Of a stretch of DNA of 64,000 bases, positions 1 to 12,145 are shown piece by piece (position 1 is the first letter of the stretch; each line of letters opens with the position of its first letter). Origin of the DNA: Cristatella mucedo (Eukaryota; Bryozoa; Phylactolaemata; Cristatellidae); contig WPIO01000255.1 in NCBI GenBank assembly GCA_009760855.2, positions 116,675-180,674 of the forward strand, read 5' to 3'. Both the position numbers and the translations under genes were made by a program. A model generated the notes under the pieces. It did no database searches, was not told the DNA's origin, and saw only the letters and a list, made by a program, of their open reading frames with translations.

Positions 1-2036
1 AATACATTCAGTTTAACCCTGGTTAAGGCTAGCACCTGAAAAACTGGGCTAAACCAGCTCGGCAGGAACTCAAATTAAGACTTACAGTTACACATTAAGT
101 GCGGTTCAAAGGGTGTAAGAAATTAATAAATTTATTTATTTTGACTCGTCTTCTAGTCAGAGTATGTCGCGACCTCAGTTGAAAGAATTCAGCTAATCTA
201 GCACATATAATTAAATGCAGGTTCTGTAAATGATTTTAGATTAGGTAAAAAGACAGCTAAATAACACGAGTAAGAAAGCCAGATGGATCGATGCCTTGAC
301 CAAACTTCAAGTAGAGTACTAATTTTCAATTACAAATAATATGGATAAAAAACTATCGTTAAAAAACTGAATAAAAAATGAGCCAATTAACAACACGGGT
401 GAGGATTCCTGTTGGATCCTAATAAATTGGCTTGTAGGATCTTAATCACACTTCAGCTGTAGTAAGCCTTTATGCGGATCGGCAGTCACAAGTGGTCACA
501 TCGCACGTAACAAATCTCAGTCTGACAACCCCCAAAACCATAAAGACTAAGTATGTGTCAAACAAGAAAGTTAGAAATAGCATACTCACATCCTCAGCAG
601 CTTTCGTTACCCATACGGCAGCTAAACGACATACCTTCACCTCACACAAAAATGAAAAGTGTATGTGTCTGAAATGCGAGCAAGGAAGAGAGAAGCAAGG
701 GAGTAGCAGATCAGAAAAGCTAGAAAACAGGTGAGACTATGATTAGCTTGAGAGCAGATATCCTCGCCTGATCATCGTGGAATTGTAAGAAATACTTAGG
801 ACGAAATTCCTTCGTCGCCAGTGATCTAAGGTTGAGTCCATAGTAACTAACTTATTGACCATAGACGGCCCTTAGGCAAAATAATGTTTAAACTGGAAAC
901 AAACTTTGTCAGTTATGAAATAGACTACCCATGAGGAGCCTTACTGGTCAGTGTAAGAGGTTCGCACAAAATATGTTAACCAACCCAGAGGTAGAGCAGC
1001 TTCTTCAGCTTAGGGAAACCCAAAAGTGATTCATTGGAGGGGTTATGCATCCTGTGAAGCCATATTAATAATGAGCTGCAGAATGAAATTGTTCGATAGC
1101 CTTTCCAATACAGATTTGCACGAGTCTAGCCTACACATAGCCAGAGAGTTAGGGAATTTTACAAGCAACCTATATTGGTATGTAGGTCAGCAGTATATAT
1201 GAGATCACACGTGATGGCTAGGTTTGAAATGATCTTGCCAGAAAAACTTTAAAATTTTAGTAACTAGCAAAGTGGGAAGTTACATTACGAGAACATTATC
1301 AAATGCTCACAATAAAGTAACCAGATAGTAAATAGTCTCCTACTACTTCCAAAAGCTTTGGTTTTCAAAAGAGTTGGAGTCGAAAGAACTGGATTTACAA
1401 CTTACTGCAATAAAGTATGTGGTAAAGTATATTTGATAAAGCTTTTAAAAATGGCTATAGCACACTGGTCTGCAGGGTAATAGCTGTTTGAAGTTTGTTT
1501 CATTATTTTCTAAATATGCATACATAGTATGATTCATGGAGTATTTCGTTTGGCATTCGCACAACAACTTGAGTAGATGCTGTTTATTAAAGATCCGGTG
1601 CATTTTCTGCATTGTGCCTAATGATAATGGCTTTCATTAGATTTAATTGTCACAGTAACATACTGCAAAAAATATTGTGTTATTCATTGTTTGCATATAA
1701 AGAAGCAGTTTGTGTTACTATAGTAGTTAAAATCAATAGGTAGTCGTGATTTACAATGCCGATAGAATGCAAGAATTCTCGACAAATAAGCATCTATACC
1801 TTTCAGGAATTCCTAATGAAAAAAAGAGTGGCCACCAATTATGAGGTTTTACAAACAGTGCTATCACGCCTACTTAAGATGCAAACTGATAGATCAGTAT
1901 TAGAAACGAGTACTGCATACATGTAGGTAAGTATATATAGTAAGTATATATACATATTGTACATATATTGTACATATATAAATGCATATTATTACATATA
2001 TTGTACATATATACATATATTTTAAGTATATATAGT
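1..2036. other. Unassigned AT-rich sequence
   Basis: No convincing coding region, RNA gene or recognisable repeat is seen. The only open frame of note (492-734, + strand, 80 codons) has no recognisable motif and no convincing splice context. From about 1920 the sequence becomes rich in TATATA and GTACATATATT-type short tandem repeats that lead into the hairpin at 2.1 kb. Confidence 0.5.
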
Positions 2037-2102
2037 AAGCATATATATATATATTATAGGTTGCATATATAGTATAATGTGGGTATATATATATATATAT
2101 AT
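2037..2102. repeat. TA-rich simple repeat
   Basis: Imperfect (TA)n tract broken by short non-repetitive stretches, ending in about nine TA units directly before the hairpin at 2103. It is self-complementary and may be part of the same insertion-prone AT tract. Confidence 0.8.
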
Positions 2103-2214
2103 ACCTTTAAAACATCGTCTCAGATTTTCTACACACCAACTTGCATCATATATATTTATATATATATATGATGCAAGTTGGTGTGTAGAAAATCTGAGAC
2201 GATGTTTGAAAGGT
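2103..2214. repeat. Near-perfect 112-bp hairpin (foldback)
   Basis: Two arms of about 50 nt (2103-2153 and 2164-2214) are reverse complements with about one mismatch, separated only by a short AT loop. The left arm reads ACATCGTCTCAGATTTTCTA and the right arm ends with its complement followed by AAAGGT, pairing with ACCTTT at 2103. There is no open reading frame. The near-identity of the arms implies recent origin or selection on pairing. It could be a small MITE/foldback insertion or a transcribed hairpin feeding small-RNA processing. Sequence alone does not decide between these. Confidence 0.85.
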
Positions 2215-4305
2215 CAAAGTTTATGAATGAAATTTGGAGAACCAATGATTTGGAAACACGGTGACAATTATTCCAATTTTTGTTTCTGCACCCCGGATTT
2301 GCATGGCTTCAGCAATAAAAGTCAGAATATGATTAAATATTTAATCGTACCGTCACCGATGCAGCCTGCCCCACAGAGTGATGAGGTATGAGTTCCTAGC
2401 CTATTGTAGCAACATCGAAGGCCTTTGTAACAAAATTGAAAAAAGTGCTACGATCAAACTGAGTTGAGATTTTTTTTTTGATTCACAGAACCCAGTTTAT
2501 ACTGTTTTTAATTCACAATGAAAATCAGTATTCGACTATTCCGGTTGCAAATTCGATTAAGATCAAGAGACTTGTGGAAACATAATACTACTTATCCATG
2601 CAATAAAATATCATCAACAGCAGTTTTAGATAAGAGAGCGGTTTAAAGGTCAGTACTTTCCACATCAACTTCCAGGTGGCTACACCCAATATATGTGGTT
2701 GCATGCATGTGGGATTGTCACGCTGAGGCCCTTCATCGCCGAAAGAAATACTTGTCAAAACGAACGCACTTTAAGCTTAGGAATGACAATTTTCGCTAGC
2801 CTTATCTTGTTGACATCAACAAGGCTCTTAAACAAGACAGTCAAACCTTTGTGTATTTACAAAAAATAGGTTCCTGGGATTCGGGAGGCAAGGGTAAAGG
2901 CTGGAATCTTCATGACAAGTTCTCAGATCAAATATTTGACAGTTTGCATAGAAAATGGCAGGGCTAGAGCTGCAGGTATGAAATTTACCGGTTTGCAGTT
3001 ACATCATTTCTTTAGAATGTGGGTTAAAACACGTATACGGCTTTTATATTTTATATAGCAAATAATGCAGTATTAAGATAAACTAGATTACCTAGCTACC
3101 TATTCAATGGGTTTTCACTTTATCGTTAAATAGGTGTGTTTGCATATGAAATAAACGTTTGCTGGCTGCTAAAATAAGCATTAGATATTAAAATGCTAAG
3201 TTCCCCAATTATGCTCGTTCTGGTTAGAAACTATTTAGCACATTTTTGTGAAAATTGACGCGGTTTTTTCCACAGCCAAACCTTTTGAAAACAATTGACT
3301 GGTCGGCTCAAGGCTACTTAATGAATATTCCTCAATTTGCCAATCGAAACGTTAACTGAGCCATTATGTCAAGTAAGAGAATCCGGAAAGCACTTTTCTG
3401 TATCAGCCAATGGCTACTTGCTAAAGTTTAATCTAACAGGAATCCGGTAATACTTTATCCTTAACCGTCCGTTCCAACTGATTGAGTTGCTAAGCATATT
3501 CTGTTGTAATAGTGTTACACCATACCAGAAGTTCTCTGTAGCTCATTAAAAACTTAAGGCGATGAGCATTGGAACATGCTTACTACGACTAGTATCTGAG
3601 TCAGGCGTATAGACACTGCCCTCGAAGTCAGGTCTAACTATAGTCTACACACTTACTACACTCTTACTCTGTCATTTCAATCTTATTGACGATTCGTATC
3701 GCTGGATGAAGTATATCATTCAGAATTTAGTGAAAAACTCACGTCAGTTTTCAGCAGTCACAGGTCTAATGAATACTCGTTGCCTTGAAGGAACATGGCC
3801 GAATAAATCCAATAGGCCTACCGGACCGAACGAATCAGTTTCGAATCAACAACTTTGCAGCTAGAAAAGCAATTTTACATAGTCAAGATAATTCAAATAT
3901 AACGGAGACATATTCTTGCATCCAGGGGTGCCGAGGAAAAAACTTTATAGGAGCTTCATTCTTTCAGCCCAGATGATTTAGCTGGAATCAATGAGCTTCG
4001 CATTAATGTCGTCTTGACAATAAAGACTGAGCTTATGCTGAATACTTGTATGTATACTCATTGCTAGCATTATACTGAACATACCTATTACAAAGAGAGA
4101 TAGTGTGAGGCAGCCTCTTAACTTAATACTTACCATTCAACCAAATGGCGGAGTAAACATATAATGCTTGCTTTTGCATATGCCTGCTGTGACTATGTGG
4201 AGGATATTTATGGATCCAAGTAGCTTCGGTCCCAGCTTATATCCGTTTCTGCTCGTTCCAGTAGTTTCTTGAAACATTACCATTACGAAAAAACTCAATA
4301 TTTAC
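2215..4305. other. Mostly unassigned sequence
   Basis: No recognised gene or repeat is seen apart from the weak exon candidate at 2870-2975. The 63-codon frame at 3785-3976 (+) has no recognisable motif and no clean splice boundary. Confidence 0.4.
2870..2975 (+). other. Possible internal exon, unknown gene
   Basis: A 106-nt segment lies between an acceptor-like AATAG at 2865-2869 and a donor-like CAG/GTATG at 2973-2980. One frame is open throughout and encodes about 35 residues beginning VPGIREARVKAGIFMTSSQI. No family is recognised. A short open stretch with splice-like edges can arise by chance, and no partner exon was found nearby, so this is a weak call that transcript data would settle. 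Confidence 0.2.
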
Positions 4306-4439
4306 CTTTTGCATGTGATCAGGGATTGTAGCCGTACCATATGCAATATCCTGTGAACCTTTGCAAGAAGTGGTTTCCAAATAAACCTTAACGGCCACTT
4401 TAAGCCCAACATGCCGAGGAAAATTTTGATTCAGAGTAC
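4306..4439 (-). other. Possible internal exon, unknown gene
   Basis: On the minus strand a 134-nt segment is preceded by a good acceptor (GACTTGTTTGCAG) and followed by a good donor (AAAAG/GTAAATA). It is open through the exon and encodes about 44 residues, including the stretch FPRHVGLKVAVKVYLETTSC. The peptide has normal globular composition but matches no family I know. The strong acceptor and donor make this the better of the exon candidates, together with 10583-10744 on the same strand. The two could belong to one minus-strand gene, but no connecting exon is visible. Confidence 0.3.
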
Positions 4440-4449
4440 CTGCAAACAA

Positions 4450-6059
4450 GTCTTTCTAATTAATGAAAGAGACGAGTCTAGAAGGTATGCATTCTTGGTT
4501 ATATTTGAGTTAGTTATTACCCTCCAAGCTCCCTCAGTTTAAGAAAATAGGCATTTTAAATTTAGCATGGCTCCAGCTAGAGTTTATCTTTATTAGCAGT
4601 GCTACTGTTTTAACCTCGGCAAGTTATTTTCCTTTTGGAAATGCAAAGCCTGAGCTCAAGGGTCAAACTACTTGGAGGTTCGTAAACGAAACCCTCACCA
4701 GAAACCGGAGGTAAAAGTAAAGACTAGCAAACCAAGTAGCTAAATGCGACATACGCATTTTCCAAGCCTAAAATACTAAGGGAACATATAACACTATTAA
4801 AGCTTTTGTCATACGACCCCAAGTAACTGAATCTGAAATTCTAACAGTGAATCTCGATTTGAGGAACTTACGAATAGCTGCAAAAGAAGTGACACATCAT
4901 AGGTATATAAAAATAACTACCAATCTCAGAATAGATGAGCCATAACACGACAATAAACTGGCAAAGGTTTATTAAACAATGCACTGCAATAAACTGCTTG
5001 AAATTTCCAGTTTGTCAAACCTTGACACAAATCGAACGTTTTCTGAGATGTAAAAATAGCAGTTTAGGCTAATTTCCAAACGCACCTTGCTAATACTACT
5101 ATAATTAGCTTTTAAAATAATTCTATTATTTCAATAGGTGACATAACTTTAAAAAAGTTAGTTCTTGACGAAAATCCGCTAAATAGACGATTATCTCTCA
5201 GTGAAAATGGTAGTTTGCCTATGGAGCTGCCTACTGTATAAAACTACTTAGAACCTTTTGGTCAAAACTGTATTCCATAAAACTAGATTATACGGATTAA
5301 TATTTACTAATTACACCAGTTAAAGCCCGATGCGTAATACTAAATTGCAAATTGCTATGTATAAGCAGAGACTACTTTCATCAGTTTGAAGAGTAAATTC
5401 CCGTGATCGTCAAAATTAGAGTACAATCAAGGAATGTTAATTCCTCATTGTTGATGTTCAGATAATTCCACTTGTATTTTTAATTCCAATAGATAACCAA
5501 ATGTCATGGTTTGTATGAGTGAAGTTATTTAATGCTCCTGAGTATTACAATCTCAAACTTATTGAGAGCCGAAGAAAACGTTATTTACAATTTTTTACCC
5601 CTGAATTATCAACGTGATATGTGCCTAAATGTGCAATAATGCATCAAGCAAGAAATTTGCATCCTAGTTTTTTTTATTTTCAATGTATTCTGCGGTTTAG
5701 TAGCTGTGCTTTGAGAGAGGTGCATTTTAAAATACTCTATGTATCATAGGTAAATTGTAATAGCCTACTATCAATAATTAACTTTCTTTTGTAGATATGA
5801 TTGCTGCTGTGCATCCTCTCATCATTCAAAAGAGATCATAACAATTTTTTATTGATTGCACCGATTGGTATAGAAAAAGTCAAAACCATAATATCGTAGT
5901 TTTGAGTTTGCTTTGTGGTCCTCCTGTATGACTTTTTCTATTTGAAATAAGTAGATATCTAGAATGGTGGAAACCATTAGATATTTTTACGTAAGCAGTA
6001 ACCTCTACAATTAAGAGCTTGGAGCAACCTGTCATGAATTTCTATCAAAACATACCTAT
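4450..6059. other. Unassigned AT-rich sequence
   Basis: No open frame above about 60 codons, no repeat shared with the rest of the window and no RNA gene signature are visible in this stretch. Confidence 0.5.
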
Positions 6060-6487
6060 GCCCCTGTATCTCCATCAGTAACTTCATAAATACATGCAGA
6101 CAAAGTGGTTATTATACAGGAGAGCTTTATTACAGCACAATCACGGCCTAAGCGGCTTTTGGTAAGCATTCGTTAGCCAAGAGACTTAATCTCATGCAAC
6201 AAAGAGAAAGTGCTAAGCATAGCAGAGTCAGGAGAGCCGTTAAGGTAGTGAGCAACATGGAAAGTAACAGCTTAGGGCTGCTGGGTAGGATGCACCCTAT
6301 TCGGCAGCAGGAAAGTGGGAGTCTTTGCTTAAAGAGTAGTGGAAGCGAGTTCTTAAGTCTAGGACCTGCCAATCGAAAGCTTCGGTCGCCATCGGTCTTT
6401 AAGAGGATAAATGGAACAGCTAATTTACATTCCATACAGGACCTTAAGGCATGATAAGGCTGACACTGGTGTAGCAGACATTTTAGA
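6060..6487 (-). mobile_element. LINE-B fragment (RT C-terminus and 3' end)
   Basis: The stretch matches the 3' part of the LINE-B copy at 54.4-55.7 kb over its whole length. Shared landmarks on the + strand are CCTAAGCGGCTTT, CAACAAAGAGAAAGTG, AGCATAGCAGAGTCAGGAGAG and TAGGACCTGC. The minus-strand frame 6148-6435 contains the block KLAVPFILLKTDGDRSFRLA, the conserved segment after the palm of CR1/jockey-type reverse transcriptases (usual form KTxGDRSFxxAGPRLWNSLP). It is 5' truncated and the C-terminal reading is disturbed, so it is a dead fragment. A LINE of the CR1/jockey group is a family-level inference. Confidence 0.8.
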
Positions 6488-8463
6488 CTTAATCTGCCAA
6501 TTGGGATCTACAAATATTTCTTTGAAGTAATTGGTCATTTTTTAGCATAACGTGCAGTAATAATAATACTATAACAACCTGAGCCACTCCAAAATATGTT
6601 ATTTCACTGTAGTAAACCTTAATACACTCTACCAGAATATTTTTCACGTGGCTAATTTTAGGGTTTTTTGGTGGCAGAATGCAAAAGTCTATATCGTTTG
6701 CAAGTAATACATGAATACAATGAGGAATGGGTTGGTAGATATTTTTATTATAAAAACTCCAGAGAAACGGTAATTTCAAATCACTTAAAAGTAAATTTTT
6801 TGCTTCATAAATATGTGAGTCGAAGGTATGATAGCAGATAATTTCCGGCTTCTCTACACATTTTAAGCTAGAAGAACGACACGTGGCCTTGAGGGGTAAG
6901 TATTTTAGCTAGGTATTTATAAGTCAAATAATAGCATAATAGCGGGATATCAGATCGACTAACAGAACCGCTAACAAGATGCACTACTTGATAATTAGCT
7001 CTCAAAGAGCGGTACTACTTTTTAAAATACGGAACCTTGAGAGATGTTCAATGATAAACTGGCTGCAGAGATTGCAGCGATGCGAAACCTTCTTTATATC
7101 AGTGCTAATTAAAACTTTACTTGGTAGCATGTATTACGGAATATTCACCCTTATGGTATTGATAGAACATTCAAATCATCTTTCCTATTCGTTTTCTACG
7201 ATTGGGAGAGACTACGGTTAAGCTAATGGCTTTTTACGACCTCAATCTTGTGTCAATATTTTTTGCACACCATGTATGGTTTACTTCAGAACATCGGATA
7301 AGCTCATATCAGTCGCTACCAAAGCACAAAGCTAAGACATTCATGCTGGTTGTGCAAAAATGATCATTCTTAGCTGCATCTTTGCTGAATTGTTTTCAAT
7401 AGTAGCAATAGATAACATTAGCCTTACTGCTGCAATCGATTTAAGTCGTAACAACAAAGCGACGAAAATAATTTTATTCTTTGCAATGCCATTAACCGCA
7501 GCACTAATTCCTAAAACTAAAGTTCATGACATTTTACCAGATGCTCTAAATGTTGCTGTATGGTAAAAATCCTTCAATCGGTAGATGCATTTTTGACCGG
7601 CTGCTCACATAGAAAGTATTTTTAACTTTTTAATGAATTCAATTATCTTAAATGTTTATGTGACCTGTAGCTACGCTCTAAATTGGGAAGATGGACCTTT
7701 TTTGGGGTAACCATGTTGAGATAAGCTACTTAATGGTTCCGATATAGATTGAAATATGAATTTTTATCCTATTAAAATATAAATTAATTTGCTTACCCGG
7801 CATTCATTTCTTGTAACTATATGCATTACCTTCCGTCACAAATATCGGCTGTGTTAAATTTGTTTTTTGTCCAGCTTGTGGTAAGTCGCTGATGTTAAGG
7901 ATAAGTTTTAATCCTCCAGGTAGCAATATAAGCTTAGCCTCTGAATTGTCACATATATTCTCTTAGTCTGAATTAGTCATCGCTAAATTATCATATCTGA
8001 TTGGATATCCATTATTATTTCACTCTCAGAGTAACTTGTATCGAGTGCTTACAATTACCTTACTACTCAGATAAATAGCCTCACCAATCGTGAAGCTTTC
8101 TCTGCAAAAGCGCACGATCTATTTCTACTGTAACAATCACCTTGTACAGTTCGTCTTTTTTTCTAATTAAATTCTCTTCCTAAACCGTTTATATTTAAAA
8201 ATATAAAATTATGCAAGAGCTGAGAAACCTTTAGCCTCTTAAAATTTACTCTGTCTTTATCAAAAATACATCCAGCACCACTCTTTTGGCACCTAGCATT
8301 TACCACCAATAATTAACGAAATGCATGGAGACAATACTACCAAATGTCTAGGATGAGTTTCTACCACCTAAATGTCAATTCGACTACCGCCGGATGCACT
8401 TTTGGTGATGGCTGACATGTATAAAACCAGTAAACTAAAGTTAGGCTTTCAAAAGCAGCTAAA
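6488..8463. other. Unassigned sequence
   Basis: Several 60-100 codon frames occur on both strands (for example 6489-6779 minus and 7360-7566 plus). None has recognisable motifs or clear splice edges. No window-internal repeat was recognised here. Confidence 0.4.
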
Positions 8464-8562
8464 ATACAGTACAGCACACTACACGTACAGCACACTACAC
8501 GTACAGTACACTATTTGGCACGTACACCAAACTACACGTACATTACACTATTTGGCATGCAC
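8464..8562. repeat. Short tandem repeat, ~18-bp ACGTACAGCACACTAC-type units
   Basis: Variants of GTACAGCACACTACAC recur: two adjacent good copies, then degraded copies, and the string TACACTATTTGGCA appears twice (about 8508 and 8546). The region falls in a 71-codon frame at 8372-8587 whose YTYSTLHVQYT-like peptide is just a by-product of the repeat. Confidence 0.7.
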
Positions 8563-8769
8563 AGATTATGGCAGGTCCTATAAATAAACATTTGATATTA
8601 TAAGTCAGAATTTCATACAGAAAAAGTGATTGCATGTCCATAACCTGAGCAATTCTAAACCAAGCTATCTACAATCTTGATAGTGTAAATAGTATTGTTA
8701 AAAAGAGTAATAAGTTGTATATAGCGCCCCCAATCTCTTACTTGGCACTTTAAATTTGCTTCAGAGGAA

Positions 8770-9565
8770 GCACTACGTGATGCATAGTGGTAGCATGCTA
8801 AATAAAAGCAAGAACAACATGCTTCGGTGTGGCGTGCACAGTGTCCGGATGGAAGTATGATTAGTGGCAGCATGCACAGTGTCTGCAAGCAGGCACATCA
8901 AGGTTGCATCGCAGGGATTCACTTAATGCTGTAATAAATAGCAGCGTTGTTAGTTTCTTTTTAATAGATGTTAAGTCAGGGGATTTCGCAATGCAAGTAT
9001 GGAGTGAGTTTTGAATTTCAGTGTCTGGGAGAATGCGAGCTCATTGCACGGTCTCAAAAGGATTTGAGGATTGTACGAGGTATGGTTAAACAGTTAGATT
9101 CCAAAAAGCTGGTAGTATGATACTTGGCCTGGTGGGGCAGTAGATCTGATAGGTAGGCAGGAGTCAAAAAATGAAGGGGCCTAAAAGGGAACGACAAAGC
9201 CTTGAAGTCTATTCGTTGCTTGACTGGTAGCCAGTGCAAGTCAGAGAGAAGTAATGAGATGTGGCAGCTGCGAAGCTCATGGCAGACAAGCATAGCTGCA
9301 GAGTTTCGCACCGGCTGTAAGAGCCTGATTGCACGGGTCGGTAGACCGGCAAGCAATAGGTCACAAAAATCAAGAAGGGACGTCACAGAGGCAGGGGGCC
9401 AATTTAGATGTGGAATTCCTGTATAAGCAATCCCAAATTTTAGCATTGGTAAGTAGCCGGAAGTAGGCAGACTTAATTGTTGAGCTGATGAGGTCGTCGT
9501 GACTACTGTTAAGGAAGTACGTACCAGAAATGAAAATGGTGACAGGCTGAGCTAATAGTTACATG
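8770..9565 (-). mobile_element. LINE-A fragment (RT C-terminus, 3' UTR)
   Basis: The minus-strand frame 9054-9446 (130 codons) carries the LINE-A C-terminal reverse transcriptase region: LLDFCDLLLAGLPTRAIRLL, then DLHWLPVKQRIDFKALSF and LTPAYLSDLLPHQAKYHTTS. These align block by block with the better copy at 56.3-56.9 kb. The 3' UTR part (8770-9050) shares GTGGCAGCATGCACAGTGTC with the copy at 19.2 kb. Both ends are incomplete and the frame stops within the GDRAF block. It is a 5'-truncated dead insertion, typical of target-primed reverse transcription. Confidence 0.88.
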
Positions 9566-10582
9566 TAAACTCCGACTTTATCATACTCGACCCAGTATTA
9601 TAAAGAGCAACAATATCCTGCCTAGGCCATCACACTAAAGCACATGAAAAGTAGTGTGGGCTATCTGGGAAGGAAATACGAATGTACCATGCTGTTTGCT
9701 GAATTTTTTCAAGCTAAATTAATCTACAAATGTGGTCTACTCTTAGACTCTTAGACGCTTAGATGGTAGATCCAGCTTGATTCGATAACCCGTGATATTT
9801 TAAACTATTTCTAGCGGCAGAGAAAACCATTTCAAATATTTTTGAGGCGAAAATAAAATGCTAAATAAAAATGATAATGCTAGAATTGCTATTACCTCAG
9901 CAATCATTGTTATTTTATTCCAGAATACTGAAAATGTATTGGTTATGTATAAGTGCACTTGCTGGAGAAGAGGATTTCCTTACTTCATTCCTAAACCTTA
10001 GCTTGCCAAATTTTCTATTCACAGTAAGATCTTTTTAGCTAAATTGACTCGAATCGCTCAGCTAAAAATGCAAGTTAGTGAGTAAGTAATTTTAAAACAC
10101 AGGCTTGTTTCCATGTCTAACTTTAATTCGTCCGAATAATCTAGAATTTTCCTTAAATAAGACATTATTGTGACTCAACCAAGATTGGTAAGTGGCTTTC
10201 TCGTCTCTCTACTATCCTTGTTTGGTTCCCGACACCCTAGCAAATACCTTTGAAATGACTTTTCTTGCTCACTTTCTTGCTTTCATCCTAATTCAATTAA
10301 AAATTCAGTTCAATCGCCGTCTACTAACGAGATTTTCCTGATCAGAAGCCCTAAACGTCAAAGTTTTGCCATTTCATAATCTATATTTTCTCTAACGTTT
10401 GTATTAGTAGGCAAAGATTAGTGCTGCTTGGAATTTCAGCTTTTTGCATGCACTTTGAATGATATAATAGCTGATATTAACAATTGTAAACGCATCATAC
10501 CTAACCATCGTCACATCTGTGTTATTGAAAAACCTAACGGGAACTAACAGGTACAAAATTTCAGCAACAATGTTAAACCTAC
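9566..10582. other. Unassigned sequence
   Basis: AT-rich stretch with no recognised repeat or gene. A minus-strand open frame runs into it from 10757 but is probably intronic beyond the donor-like site at 10582. Confidence 0.4.
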
Positions 10583-10744
10583 CGTGATTGATGCGAGAAA
10601 ATCCACCTTTGAGATGTGTATAAATATCGTCAATGTAGCACTCCTCCATTTTTGCCTTCGATATGTTCTTTATCCATTTTGGAGGTTTTTCTGTCCAACC
10701 TAGCTGGTAGGCTTGAAGTAAACCTGGCGGGTTTCCTGCATTCC
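10583..10744 (-). other. Possible internal exon, unknown gene
   Basis: On the minus strand a 162-nt segment is preceded by TTGGAGCTTGCAG and followed by a donor-like G/GTAGGTTT. It lies inside a 117-codon open frame (10404-10757). The exon part encodes about 54 residues, including QLGWTEKPPKWIKNISKAKM and ECYIDDIYTHLKGGFSRINH. The composition (W, C, Y and charged residues) looks protein-like, while the downstream part of the frame is hydrophobic and intron-like. No family is recognised. Same strand as the candidate at 4.3 kb. Confidence 0.3.
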
Positions 10745-11369
10745 CTGCAAGCTCCAAAGAATCCCAGTTAGAATTAAGCGCGATTCATACCAGGGCATTC
10801 AGTTTTCCTGACGGAACGGTAAGTACAAGAACTAGTGGTTCAACAAGTCTTGTTAAACCAGCAAACGAATGAGAAGGAATAAAGGAAAAATTTAAACTAC
10901 CGGGTAACAATATATTCAAATACTTAAAGGTTGCAAGTACTGTTCAGTTTTCAGGCGATTGATGTTAAAGATCATTTATGGGTTAAAGCTTAAAGGTTCA
11001 GGATCATTACAGTCTCGAATTTCTTGCGGACGATCCTTATAATAAGTAGTATGTTTTCATAATGCATACATGTATGACTTATCAGGCTTGATTTTAAGGT
11101 AATGATTGTGTGGGCATAAACAGCGTTGCTTTTGCAAATTACAGTGGGAAGCGAATGGCGATTTGAAGGTAGGATCGTAACAACATATTTGAGCAGCTCC
11201 CTCATAAAACCTAATCATTTTCTTGGACCTTCATATAACCTGTAATGGAAACTAGGTCAAATAGTTTGTTGCAACCCGCAAAATATTATAGCTTGGTATA
11301 ATGCAAAGAGTCAACATATAAAAACTGCTAGTGGAAGCTAGCTAAGTGTCTGCCGAAATACGCTAAGAA
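10745..11369. other. Unassigned sequence
   Basis: No gene or shared repeat is recognised. The 71-codon minus frame at 10990-11205 has no motif. Confidence 0.4.
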
Positions 11370-11954
11370 AAGACGATCCCAGGAACCCAATAAATGGCCT
11401 TATAAACATGTGCATTCACGCTTCTTTTAAATGTCAAGTGTATCGATGTAGAGATTTATTCATGGCATAATTTCGAGACTTTCGGAGCATAGGAACTAAA
11501 CGTACAATTTCAGAAGGTATTGAGGCTGTTGGCAGTATATCTAAACGATTTGATTCAGCAAAGCAGGTAGCAATATCACTAGCTATGGGGGAGCGATATT
11601 GATAGGTAGGCCTCAGCCAGAAAATAAAGGAACTTAGAGTGAAAGAAAGAACCTGTAAGTCAATAAGCTGCTCGACCCGACGCAACTGATGGTTAGCTAG
11701 AGATGTAATGTGGAAAGGGTTAGGCTCACCACAGACAATCTTAGCTGTTAACATTTGCACCTAGCTTATGCACCTGGATGCGCCAAGAGGTAGACGAGCA
11801 GCCAGTGCGTTACACAAGTCTAGACATGATTTGGCAAGTGCTTCTACCAATTTGAATGTAGTCTCCCTGTTTTAGCAATCCAGAAAATGTGAACAATGCT
11901 ATGCAGCTTAAAGTAATCCCGTTTTCGTGAAGATCTGATGTGGTTCTCTAGAGC

Positions 11955-12145
11955 AAGATCCCTTTGAACCATGATGCCTCCCAAGGTAGGCCAGTGGCGT
12001 TTCATGACCTCGGTCCCCAAGTCGTCGGTTTGAAAGCAATGGTAAGCAATCCTTTATTTAGGCTGTAAGCTGTAGTTGTAGCCTTCAAGGCTCTGTTTAT
12101 GAAATGCAAAAATGCTGTCAAATCAGCTAGCATTCTATTATTTGG
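11955..12145 (+). mobile_element. tRNA-derived SINE, copy 1
   Basis: One of three diverged copies of the same ~190-bp sequence in the window (others at 47155-47345 minus and 60690-60850 plus). The 5' part is tRNA-like: AGGTAGGCCAGTGGCGTTTC as an A-box-like region and GTCGTCGGTTTGAAAGC where the B box is expected. The body shares ATCCTTTATTTAGGCTGTAA, GCTGTAGTTGTAGCC and a terminal TCAAATCAGCTAG with the other copies. It lies inside the LINE-A copy, so it inserted later than that LINE. Confidence 0.7.

Noticed and set aside
7360-7566. 68-codon hydrophobic frame as a membrane peptide
   Set aside because: No start context, splice sites or homologue; AT-rich sequence readily gives hydrophobic frames.
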